16,219 bases of DNA. It comes from DHVE2 group archaeon (GTDB lineage: Archaea > Thermoplasmatota > Thermoplasmata > Thermoplasmatales > Aciduliprofundaceae). Both the position numbers and the translations under genes were made by a program. The notes beneath the pieces were generated by a model, which ran no database searches, was not told where the DNA came from, and was given only the letters and a program-made list of their open reading frames with translations. Within the stretch, counting starts at the first letter, position 1. Every line of letters begins with the position of its first letter. The stretch spans positions 1 to 16,219 of the forward strand of contig WALH01000019.1 in the NCBI GenBank assembly GCA_015522935.1, read 5' to 3'. Below, one piece after another: positions 8,140 to 14,771 of the stretch.

Positions 8140-8291
8140 AACTTGTAGCTTTAACTGGTAAAAACAGAAATAATTAATCAACTTTTTATGAATTTTGCTT
8201 ATAGTTCTGAGATCCAATACTGTCGCATAGAGAATTACAAAATTTTTTAATAATCAAAGGTAATGCTTTCTGTTCGGGGAGGTGATTCCCC

Positions 8292-8399
8292 ATGTGCATC
8301 CCTAAAAAGAAGAAAAAAGTAGAAGAGGAAGAAGAATACAAAGAAGAAGAGAATGAAGAAGAACCTGTGTGGGAAGAAAGTGGAGATGACAGCTGGTAG
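8292..8399 (+). CDS. 35-residue highly charged microprotein (unrecognised)
   Basis: A short open frame with an exceptional ribosome-binding site: GGAGGTGAT (8278-8286) is fully complementary to the canonical archaeal 16S rRNA 3' end and sits five bases before the ATG. The product starts MCIPKKKKK. A Glu-rich middle with one Tyr and one Lys follows, and it ends in EPVWEESGDDSW. It is therefore a charge-segregated polyampholyte with a basic head, an acidic body and two Trp near the C-terminus. There is no membrane segment and only one Cys (residue 2). The next microgene follows after 21 bases. I do not recognise a family and propose no function. Support is the ribosome-binding site, a stop soon after the Trp-bearing tail, and the matching downstream gene; conservation is untested. 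Confidence 0.6.
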   Translation: MCIPKKKKKVEEEEEYKEEENEEEPVWEESGDDSW

Positions 8400-8420
8400 A
8401 CAAAGAAAGAGGTGAGAGAA

Positions 8421-8477
8421 ATGATAAATGACAAAAAGAAGAAGAAAAAGAAAAATCCTGAGAAAAAGCCTGAGTAA
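8421..8477 (+). CDS. 18-residue lysine-rich micropeptide (unrecognised)
   Basis: The second tiny frame of the tandem: MINDKKKKKKKNPEKKPE. GAGGTGA (8409-8415) lies five bases before the ATG, the same spacing as at other genes here. The peptide is strongly basic (nine Lys) with a PEKKPE tail, opposite in net charge to the acidic body of the first microprotein. A pairing is conceivable but only an inference. Such a short low-complexity frame could arise by chance in a purine-rich tract; the well-placed ribosome-binding site is the main argument that it is real. Confidence 0.45.
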   Translation: MINDKKKKKKKNPEKKPE

Positions 8478-8496
8478 AAATATATGAGCAAAAACC

Positions 8497-8527
8497 AATT
8501 GTTTACAATTCTTCCATCTCTTTTTTT
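8497..8527 (+). terminator. Inverted repeat and T-run, probable terminator after the microgenes
   Basis: AATTGT (8497-8502) and ACAATT (8505-8510) form a perfect 6-base inverted repeat with a 2-base spacer, followed by a pyrimidine-rich stretch ending in seven T (8521-8527). It lies 20 bases after the second microgene stop. T-runs are the usual archaeal termination signal. The weak AT-rich repeat may be incidental or a protein-binding site. Confidence 0.4.
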
Positions 8528-8587
8528 ATGGTCATTATTCATCTCTTCTTTTCTCTTTAAATTGCCTTTAATATGAGTGTTCCTATA

Positions 8588-8600
8588 ACCTTAAATATCA
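8588..8600 (+). promoter_or_regulatory. TATA-box promoter of the DNA ligase gene
   Basis: TTAAATAT (8591-8598) is centred about 25 bases before the ATG at 8620, again the leaderless geometry. No ribosome-binding site precedes the start. Confidence 0.45.
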
Positions 8601-8619
8601 TCGCTCCATATTTGAGGAT

Positions 8620-10392
8620 ATGGAGTACAGGCTTATAGCTGAAACTTATAGCAAAATTGAAGGGACGACAAAAAGGCTTGAGATGACTGATTACCTTGTG
8701 AAGCTTCTCAAAAAAACACCGAGCAAAATAATTGATAAGGTTGTGTACCTTACACAGGGCAAACTTTATGCCGATTATATGGGTGTGGAATTAGGGCTCG
8801 CTGAAAAACTGGCAATGAAAGCTATAGCAAAGGCTACTGGTTTGGAAGAAAAAAGATTGGGTGATACACTCCAAAAACTTGGAGATTTAGGATTAGTTGC
8901 GGAGGAGGCAACAAAGAAAAAAAAGCAGACTTCACTTTTTGCCTTCGAGAAAAAGGAGAAACTCACAGTGGAAAAGGTATACGAGAACTTTGAGAAGATT
9001 GCTCGTTCTTCCGGGCAGAGAAGTCAGGAAAGAAAGATTAACCTTCTTGCGGAACTTCTCAATCTTGCGGAGGGGATAGAGGCAAGGTACATAATCAGAA
9101 CAATAGAGGGTAAGTTGAGGCTGGGGATTGCGGACATGACGATTTTAGATGCTTTATCTATAGCCTTTGGAGGGAGCAAAGAACTTCGCAAGGAAATTGA
9201 AAGGGCTTACAATATCCATCCAGACTTGGGATTCATAGCGAAAAAATTGGCAGAGGAAGGAATGGAAGGAGTGAGAGATATAAAAATTCAGATAGGCGTT
9301 CCTATTCGTGCCATGCTCGCAGAAAGGCTACCCTCACTTGAAGAAATCTTGGAAAAGATGGGGGGAAAAGCGGCTTTCGAATATAAATACGATGGAATGA
9401 GAATTCAAGCACATGTAGGTAAAGAAAAGACATATCTCTATTCCCGCCGCCTTGAGAATCTAACGGGACAGTTTCCTGATGTTGTTAAAGCCATAAACGA
9501 AGCATTTAAAGGAGAGAATGGAATATTTGATGGTGAAGCAGTGCCTGTGGATATAAATACTGGCGAGCTCTTACCATTTCAGATGGTTTCCCACAGAAGA
9601 GGTAGAAAGTACGACATTGAAAAGGCCATGGAAGAAATACCAGTGGTGCTGTTTACGTTTGATGTTCTCTACCTCAACGGGGAGAATATGACAGTAAAGT
9701 CCTATCCAGAAAGAAGAAAAGCATTAGAAGAATGGATAGAAGAAACGAATCGTGTGAAATTTGCGCACAGAATTGTTTCCGACAATATAGATAAAATAAA
9801 AAGATTCTTCAACAAGGCTATTGAAGATGGTTGCGAAGGTCTTGTGGCGAAGAATATAGGTGAGGAGAGCATTTATCGTGCCGGAGCAAGAGAATTTTTA
9901 TGGATCAAATATAAGAGAGATTATCGGGCAGAAATGGCAGATACTACAGATTTAGTTGTTGTTGGGGCATTTGCAGGCAAAGGAAAAAGAAAGGGTACGT
10001 ATGGAGCGCTTTTGATGGCCGCTTACAATCCCGATGGGGATAGATTTGAAACCGTATGTAAATTAGGAAGTGGCTTTACAGATGAGCAGCTTGCAAATCT
10101 TCCAAAAATGTTCGAAGGATACAGAATAGAGAAGAAGCATCCCCGGGTTTGGAGTGAAATTGAAGCGGATTACTGGTTCATACCTAAGATCGTTCTCGAA
10201 ATCAGAGGTGCGGAAATCACATTAAGCCCAACTCATACCTGTGCAAGAGATGTTATAGAGAAGGAAAGTGGTTTGGCAATAAGATTTCCGAGGTTCACAG
10301 GAAGATGGAGGACGGATAAAAGTCCGGAAGAGGCCACAACAACTAAGGAATTAGTGGAGATGTATCGTAATCAGGTGAAGAAGATAACGTGA
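8620..10392 (+). CDS. lig: ATP-dependent DNA ligase
   Basis: A 590-residue replicative and repair DNA ligase that seals nicks through an enzyme-AMP intermediate. The N-terminal DNA-binding domain covers about 1-230. The adenylation domain carries motif I EYKYDGMR with the adenylated K256, motif III YLYSRRLEN (272-280), motif IIIa FDGEAV (303-308), motif IV EGLVAKN (406-412) and motif V WIKYK (428-432). A C-terminal OB-fold completes the protein, including the late WRTDKSPEEATT region. All catalytic motifs are intact and the length is typical of archaeal ligases. The start is set by the family N-terminus and by the promoter spacing. The gene appears monocistronic: mtnA begins 73 bases later with its own TATA element. 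Confidence 0.97.
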   Translation: MEYRLIAETYSKIEGTTKRLEMTDYLVKLLKKTPSKIIDKVVYLTQGKLYADYMGVELGLAEKLAMKAIAKATGLEEKRLGDTLQKLGDLGLVAEEATKKKKQTSLFAFEKKEKLTVEKVYENFEKIARSSGQRSQERKINLLAELLNLAEGIEARYIIRTIEGKLRLGIADMTILDALSIAFGGSKELRKEIERAYNIHPDLGFIAKKLAEEGMEGVRDIKIQIGVPIRAMLAERLPSLEEILEKMGGKAAFEYKYDGMRIQAHVGKEKTYLYSRRLENLTGQFPDVVKAINEAFKGENGIFDGEAVPVDINTGELLPFQMVSHRRGRKYDIEKAMEEIPVVLFTFDVLYLNGENMTVKSYPERRKALEEWIEETNRVKFAHRIVSDNIDKIKRFFNKAIEDGCEGLVAKNIGEESIYRAGAREFLWIKYKRDYRAEMADTTDLVVVGAFAGKGKRKGTYGALLMAAYNPDGDRFETVCKLGSGFTDEQLANLPKMFEGYRIEKKHPRVWSEIEADYWFIPKIVLEIRGAEITLSPTHTCARDVIEKESGLAIRFPRFTGRWRTDKSPEEATTTKELVEMYRNQVKKIT

Positions 10393-10421
10393 CTGTTGAT
10401 ATAAAGTTAGAACGAACCTTT

Positions 10422-10460
10422 GAATTTATTAACCTTGATACTATTAACCGATTCGGTGAT
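10422..10460 (+). promoter_or_regulatory. TATA element and ribosome-binding site of mtnA
   Basis: An AATTTATTA element (10423-10431) would place initiation near 10453. GGTGAT (10455-10460) follows and ends five bases before the mtnA ATG, so the leader would be very short yet contain the ribosome-binding site. Confidence 0.35.
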
Positions 10461-10465
10461 AAGAA

Positions 10466-11470
10466 ATGAGAATTCTCACTCCTGATGGTGAGGAGAGAGA
10501 GATGCGTGCTGTCTGGTTTGATGATGGTATTGTGAAGATGATAGACCAGAGAAAACTGCCTGCAAAATTTGAGATCTTTGAAGCAAAAAGTGTTGAAGAT
10601 GTAGCTTATGCAATAAAGGACATGGTTGTTCGAGGAGCTCCTGCAATTGGAATAACAGCAGCATATGGAATGGCGCAGGCTGCATTGCAAAATCGTGGCA
10701 TAAATGAAGCCTACAAGATTCTTCGTGATACAAGACCCACGGCGCATGACCTTTTTTATGCCCTTAATCTTATGAGGGATGCAATAAAAAATGGAGGAGA
10801 CCCAGTAAGCATGGCAGAGAAATATGCAAATGATATAATTGGAAGGTGCGAAAAAATTGGAGAGCATGGTGAAAAATTGATAAGTGATGGATATAAAATA
10901 CTAACCCATTGCAATGCAGGTGCTTTGGCGGTTGGAGACTGGGGAACAGCAACTGCTCCAATTCGTAAAGCACACAGAAATGGAAAAAAGATATTTGTGT
11001 GGGTTGATGAAACTCGTCCAAGATTGCAGGGTGCGAGGCTCACGGCATGGGAGATGGTGCAGGAAGGTATAGAGCATGCGATAATTGCCGATAATGCTGC
11101 GGGTTACTTTATGCGAAAGGGAGAGATTGACATGGTTATAGTGGGAGCAGATAGAATTGCAATGAATGGAGACGTGGCTAATAAAATAGGAACATATGAA
11201 AAAGCGGTGGTGGCACATGAGAACGGCATACCCTTCTACGTTGCAGCCCCTATAAGCACATTTGATTTCTCGCTGAAAAGCGGGGATGATATTCCAATTG
11301 AAGAGCGCACGGAGGAAGAAGTTCTCTTCTGCAGGGAATGTAGAATTGCTCCCAAAGAGAGCAGAGCTAGGAATCCAGCGTTTGATGTCACACCAGCAAA
11401 GTACATCACGGGAATAATAACCGAGATGGGTATCTTTAGGCCTGATGAGATTGAAATATTGAGGCGATAG
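10466..11470 (+). CDS. mtnA: S-methyl-5-thioribose-1-phosphate isomerase (MtnA, eIF2B-like family)
   Basis: A 334-residue enzyme that converts methylthioribose 1-phosphate to methylthioribulose 1-phosphate in methionine/methylthioadenosine salvage. MtnA hallmarks are IDQRKLP (26-32), MVVRGAPAIG (53-62), THCNAGALA with the catalytic Cys149, DNAAGYFM (209-216) and GADRIAMNGDVANKIGTY (227-244) with the catalytic Asp229. The GADRI...NGD signature favours MtnA over the related archaeal ribose-1,5-bisphosphate isomerases, although activity on other 1-phosphosugars cannot be excluded. A SAM methyltransferase gene begins two bases after the stop, so the two are probably one transcript. That link is suggestive because methylthioadenosine is itself derived from SAM. 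Confidence 0.92.
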   Translation: MRILTPDGEEREMRAVWFDDGIVKMIDQRKLPAKFEIFEAKSVEDVAYAIKDMVVRGAPAIGITAAYGMAQAALQNRGINEAYKILRDTRPTAHDLFYALNLMRDAIKNGGDPVSMAEKYANDIIGRCEKIGEHGEKLISDGYKILTHCNAGALAVGDWGTATAPIRKAHRNGKKIFVWVDETRPRLQGARLTAWEMVQEGIEHAIIADNAAGYFMRKGEIDMVIVGADRIAMNGDVANKIGTYEKAVVAHENGIPFYVAAPISTFDFSLKSGDDIPIEERTEEEVLFCRECRIAPKESRARNPAFDVTPAKYITGIITEMGIFRPDEIEILRR

Positions 11471-11472
11471 GA

Positions 11473-12243
11473 ATGAACGAGATTTATGAATTCGCACTGA
11501 GCGATCTTGACCTCAAAAACAAATTGATACTCGATGCTGCGATTGGCGCAGGTTATGCAACACGAATATGGGCGGAGAAAATTCATAAGGAAGGCGGAAC
11601 ATCAAAAATCATCGGGGTGGATTCCTTTGACATACCCGGTGAGGATGAAGATTCGTGGAAAAAGGAAATTGAGGAGAGACTGGGTAATTTAAAAAGATAT
11701 GTGGAAATAAGAAAGGCGAACATCTTTAATTTAGATTTTTTAGGCGATGAATCTGTGGACATAATTAACTGTGATGATACCCTTGTTTTCCTGAATCCCA
11801 AACCCCTGAAGGTTCTTCAGGCATTAAAAGAATTTAAAAGAGTTCTGAAAAAGGGTGGAATTTTGGTAATCATTACAGAATTGCCACTTAAGGATAGAAA
11901 GGAGGGACAGTGGCTCAGATGGAATTTTGCCAAGGGTATTTACGGAATGAATGGCGAAATTTGGTCAGCGGAGATAGAGCCTGAAGAACTGAAATATGCG
12001 TTGGGGCTTCTCAATTTTGAGATTTGTGAGGAGAAGAAATTTGAGGCAAAAAGGAGTGTGAGGTATGAGGCTACGATGAATGAGTGGCTGAGAATAATGA
12101 TAAATTACGCGGATGAACTGCCATACTCCGAGAATTTCAGAAAATGTGTGAAAGAAGAGGCAGGGAGGATATATGAAAAGGTCAAAGAGGATGGATACCT
12201 TATGTCTTCACCTTACTATGTGATAAAAGTCAGGAAAAAATAA
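11473..12243 (+). CDS. Class I SAM-dependent methyltransferase, substrate unknown
   Basis: A 256-residue protein with a Rossmann-type methyltransferase core. The SAM-binding motif I is LILDAAIGAGYAT (18-30), an atypical version in which DAAIGAG replaces the usual DxGxGxG. An acidic residue ends strand 2 in IIGVD (D50). A motif IV-like segment VDIINCDDTLVFL (95-107) and the post-motif RVLKKGGILVII (123-134) follow. The C-terminal 100 residues look like a substrate-recognition cap. It begins two bases after mtnA with GAGGCGAT (11461-11468) four bases before the ATG, inside the end of mtnA, which indicates translational coupling. Whether it methylates a small molecule, lipid or RNA cannot be told from sequence. 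Confidence 0.82.
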   Translation: MNEIYEFALSDLDLKNKLILDAAIGAGYATRIWAEKIHKEGGTSKIIGVDSFDIPGEDEDSWKKEIEERLGNLKRYVEIRKANIFNLDFLGDESVDIINCDDTLVFLNPKPLKVLQALKEFKRVLKKGGILVIITELPLKDRKEGQWLRWNFAKGIYGMNGEIWSAEIEPEELKYALGLLNFEICEEKKFEAKRSVRYEATMNEWLRIMINYADELPYSENFRKCVKEEAGRIYEKVKEDGYLMSSPYYVIKVRKK

Positions 12244-12266
12244 ATTGCTTATTCTTTTTCATGGTA
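12244..12266 (+). terminator. T-rich stretch ending the mtnA-methyltransferase transcript
   Basis: The 30 bases between the convergent genes contain a pyrimidine-rich run with five consecutive T near 12255, consistent with archaeal T-rich termination on the plus strand. No comparable T-run follows the opposing gene within this short gap. Confidence 0.3.
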
Positions 12267-12273
12267 TTCTCCA

Positions 12274-12939
12274 TTATTCCGATTTTCGCCCTTTAAATAT
12301 TCTATGAAATCCTTTTTCAGTCCACATCCAATACATGGCGAATGCGGCAACAGCAGCTGCACCAATTACCACACCATACTGGAACATGCAATTTTTTGGG
12401 ATTATATTGGTGCCTATAAGCTCGAAATTCCAGTAATAAGAATAAAACTGCCTATCCCCTTTCAATATGACGCCTGTAGAGTAATCCACAAAAATATCCA
12501 TAGCAATATCAATCTTTTCATACATGTATTCAAGGGCCTCGTAACTGTTGTTGTTTACCATAATCCTCTTATTGCCAATTAGATGAAATGTGAGATTGAA
12601 AAGAGTAATATTACTTGCACCTATTTTTTCATGGGGAATCGCAGGGAAATTGTATGGATTCTTAACATTCTCAACATAAGTGGTATTCTCCCATGTATCA
12701 TTCGGATAATGAATAAAACGTGCATATGTCATCATACTGTTATGTACTGATTGGACTGAATATGTAATTGTGTAATTAATAGGCCCACTGATCCTATACT
12801 TTAAATACGCTCCCTGAAATGCGTATGGTTCCATATTACAAGAGGATAGAATAGCGTATATGAAAACCCCTAAAAGCGCTATCACGATTATAAAAGCAGT
12901 TAACTTAACCCATTTTCTGCTCACAAAACTTATATCCAT
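12274..12939 (-). CDS. Unrecognised protein with two membrane anchors and an extracytoplasmic domain
   Basis: A 221-residue protein. A hydrophobic segment at about 14-32 follows a short basic N-terminus, and a second at about 186-206 precedes a basic tail ending FKGRKSE. Positive charges at both ends place the termini inside the cell and about 150 residues outside. That outer part is rich in Tyr and Asn with several Asn-X-Ser/Thr sites (NYT, NTT, NIT, NLT, NNS), suggesting a glycosylated surface domain of beta-strand character. C34 follows the first hydrophobic segment, but no clear archaeal lipobox is visible. I do not recognise the family. It is divergent from the thermosome gene, sharing a 123-base promoter region, and convergent with the methyltransferase. 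Confidence 0.7.
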   Translation of the reverse strand: MDISFVSRKWVKLTAFIIVIALLGVFIYAILSSCNMEPYAFQGAYLKYRISGPINYTITYSVQSVHNSMMTYARFIHYPNDTWENTTYVENVKNPYNFPAIPHEKIGASNITLFNLTFHLIGNKRIMVNNNSYEALEYMYEKIDIAMDIFVDYSTGVILKGDRQFYSYYWNFELIGTNIIPKNCMFQYGVVIGAAAVAAFAMYWMWTEKGFHRIFKGRKSE

Positions 12940-12966
12940 GATTACCTTAATAAAGGTTTCTCAATG

Positions 12967-12977
12967 ATTTATATACT
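12967..12977 (-). promoter_or_regulatory. TATA-box promoter of the membrane-anchored protein gene
   Basis: On the minus strand, TATATAAAT (12967-12975) lies about 32 bases before the ATG at 12939, giving a predicted leader of a few bases and no ribosome-binding site. Confidence 0.45.
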
Positions 12978-13015
12978 CAAAAAATTTTCACAGGCTATAT
13001 GTCAGGGAATGGGTG

Positions 13016-13058
13016 AAAGCTTATATAGAAGAATTATTTTACCCAAATTGAGGTGATG
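13016..13058 (+). promoter_or_regulatory. Promoter and ribosome-binding site of the thermosome gene
   Basis: GAAAG followed by CTTATATA (13020-13027) is a good BRE/TATA pair, placing initiation near 13049. GAGGTGATG (13050-13058) is a strong ribosome-binding site just ahead of the ATG at 13063. I see no clear palindromic heat-shock operator next to the TATA box. Confidence 0.55.
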
Positions 13059-13062
13059 AAAA

Positions 13063-14688
13063 ATGATGGCAGGTCAGCCAATTCTTATACTTAAGGAGGG
13101 AACAAAAAGAGAAACGGGAAAAGATGCAATAAAGAATAACATAGCAGCGGCAAGAGCAATAGCAGATGCAGTGCGCACAACTCTGGGCCCGAGGGGCATG
13201 GATAAGATGTTAGTAGATTCTCTGGGAGATGTCGTGATCACCAACGATGGTGTAACAATTCTCAAGGAGATTGACGTAGAGCATCCCGCAGCGAAGATGA
13301 TGGTCGAAGTCGCAAAAACACAGGATAGCGAGGTGGGTGATGGAACCACAACAGCTGTGATCTTGGCAGGGGAGTTGCTGAAGAACGCTGAAGAGCTAAT
13401 AGACCAGAATGTGCATCCTACAGTGATAACATCTGGCTATCGGAGGGCTGCTGAAAAGGCGAAAGAAATTTTAGATACTATGGCGAAGCCAATAACCTTA
13501 GATGATGATGAAATACTCAAGAAGGTTGCAAAGACCGCACTGAGTAGTAAGAGTGCAAGTATGGAAAAGGAGCATTTAAGCGATATTGCAGTTAAGGCAG
13601 TGAAGAGAATTGCGGAGAAGGTAGGGGATAAATGGGTAGCGGATGTGGATGCTATCCAAGTTATAAAGAAGCAGGGGGGTGCCATAGACGATACAGAGCT
13701 CATCGATGGAATGATAATTGATAAGGAGAAGGTACATCCCGGCATGCCTAAAGTTGTGGAAGATGCGAAAATAGCATTGGTCAACGTTGCTCTTGAGGTT
13801 AAGAAGCCGGAAATAGATGCAAATATTCAGATAAAGGATCCGAATATGGTTCATGCATTCTTGGATGAGGAAGAGAAACTTCTTCGAGATATGGTTGAAA
13901 AAATAAAGAATAGTGGAGCAAATGTTGTGCTATGTCAGAAAGGTATTGATGATCTCGCCCAGCATTTCTTGGCAAAGGAAGGAATTTACGCAGTTCGGAG
14001 AGTGAAGAAAAGTGATATGGAGAAGCTTTCAAGGGCAACCGGAGGAAGAATAGTAACGAATTTAGATGATCTCAGTGCGGAGGATTTAGGACACGCAAAG
14101 CGTGTTGAAGAACGAAAAATTGGCGAAGATAACATGACGTTTGTCATGGGCTGTGATAATCCCAAGAGTGTAAGTATCCTGATCCGTGGAGGTACCGAGC
14201 ACGTTGTGGATGAGGTGGAGAGAAGCATCAAAGATGCCCTTCATGTGGTGGCCAAAACCATCGAAGATGGTAAAGTGACTACCGGTGGCGGATCAAGCGC
14301 CATAGAGATTGCATTGAAACTCAGAGATTACGCTGCGAGTGTAGGAGGAAGGGAACAGCTTGCCATAGAGAAATTCGCCGATGCATTAGAAATTATCCCA
14401 AGGAGTCTGGCTGAGAATGCTGGACATGACCCCATAGACATACTGATAAACATCAGAAAGGCACATAAAGAAGGAAAAATAAATTACGGTGTAAATGTGT
14501 TCACAGGAGAAGTTGGAGATATGGAGGCTATGGGTGTGATAGAGCCTCTGCGTGTTGGAAAGCAGGCAATTGATAGCGCCACCGATGCAGCGGTTATGAT
14601 TTTGCGTATCGACGATGTGGTTGCCTCTAAGGGAGAATCCAAGCCCGGTGGCAAAAGCAAAGGCGAAGAAGGTAGTAGTGAGGATTAA
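13063..14688 (+). CDS. ths: Thermosome subunit (group II chaperonin)
   Basis: A 541-residue subunit of the ring-shaped ATP-driven archaeal protein-folding chaperonin. Signature segments are RTTLGPRGMDKM (38-49), ITNDGVTILKEI (59-70), the ATP-binding VGDGTTTAV (91-99), the apical-domain middle and the Gly-rich TTGGGSSAIEIAL in the second equatorial half. Length and motif order are complete. The C-terminal tail is short and charged (KPGGKSKGEEGSSED) without the GGM-type repeats of many chaperonins. Two consecutive ATG codons (13063, 13066) are possible starts. The first fits the ribosome-binding-site spacing seen elsewhere in the window, so it was chosen. Which paralogue (alpha or beta) this is cannot be told here. 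It is transcribed alone, divergent from the membrane-anchored protein gene. Confidence 0.97.
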   Translation: MMAGQPILILKEGTKRETGKDAIKNNIAAARAIADAVRTTLGPRGMDKMLVDSLGDVVITNDGVTILKEIDVEHPAAKMMVEVAKTQDSEVGDGTTTAVILAGELLKNAEELIDQNVHPTVITSGYRRAAEKAKEILDTMAKPITLDDDEILKKVAKTALSSKSASMEKEHLSDIAVKAVKRIAEKVGDKWVADVDAIQVIKKQGGAIDDTELIDGMIIDKEKVHPGMPKVVEDAKIALVNVALEVKKPEIDANIQIKDPNMVHAFLDEEEKLLRDMVEKIKNSGANVVLCQKGIDDLAQHFLAKEGIYAVRRVKKSDMEKLSRATGGRIVTNLDDLSAEDLGHAKRVEERKIGEDNMTFVMGCDNPKSVSILIRGGTEHVVDEVERSIKDALHVVAKTIEDGKVTTGGGSSAIEIALKLRDYAASVGGREQLAIEKFADALEIIPRSLAENAGHDPIDILINIRKAHKEGKINYGVNVFTGEVGDMEAMGVIEPLRVGKQAIDSATDAAVMILRIDDVVASKGESKPGGKSKGEEGSSED

Positions 14689-14718
14689 ACCTTTTATCTC
14701 TCTTAATTTTTCTATGGT
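14689..14718 (+). terminator. T-rich terminator after the thermosome gene
   Basis: Immediately after the stop codon come runs of four and five T in a pyrimidine-rich context (about 14692-14712), with no hairpin. This is the usual archaeal intrinsic termination pattern. Confidence 0.4.
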
Positions 14719-14726
14719 AAACATAT

Positions 14727-14768
14727 CTTTTAAATAGACGCATATTCTTCATGATCAGTGAGGTGATT
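14727..14768 (+). promoter_or_regulatory. TATA element and ribosome-binding site of rtcB
   Basis: TTTTAAATA (14728-14736) would start transcription near 14758. GAGGTGATT (14760-14768) follows directly. This arrangement places the in-frame ATG at 14751 outside the transcript and supports the GTG at 14772 as the start. Confidence 0.45.
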
Positions 14769-14771
14769 GAT

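Larger units (their letters stand above)
8064..8619. other. 556-base intergenic region with divergent promoters, two microgenes and a probable terminator
   Basis: No long gene lies here. Left to right it holds the minus-strand promoter of the GlpA-like operon (about 8088), a strong plus-strand TATA element (8131-8138), an AT-rich stretch of about 120 bases with no assigned role, two tiny genes (8292-8399 and 8421-8477), a small inverted repeat and T-run (8497-8527), and the ligase promoter (about 8594). Long minus-strand frames here translate as Phe/Ser runs. They are only the complement of the purine-rich plus strand. Confidence 0.6.

Noticed and set aside
8100..8177. 25-codon plus-strand frame beginning MKSENEVEKEIYIELV
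   Set aside because: It has fairly coding-like composition, but no ribosome-binding site, and the strong TATA box 8131-8138 lies inside it. More likely promoter DNA.
8188..8250. 20-codon plus-strand frame beginning MNFAYSSEIQYC
   Set aside because: No ribosome-binding site and no clear promoter spacing; kept only as a possibility for the unexplained leader.
8186..8542. Minus-strand open frames of 118 and 83 codons across the microgenes
   Set aside because: They translate as long Phe/Ser/Leu runs, exactly the complement of the Lys/Glu-coding purine tract, have no ribosome-binding site or promoter, and overlap the better supported plus-strand genes.
10343..11586. Several minus-strand frames of 80-198 codons opposite mtnA and the methyltransferase
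   Set aside because: They are shadows of clearly recognised plus-strand genes, rich in Cys/His/Ser, without promoters or family features.
14751..14771. Upstream in-frame ATG for rtcB
   Set aside because: It would make the GAGGTGAT site part of the coding region and lies before the predicted transcription start; the family N-terminus fits the GTG at 14772.
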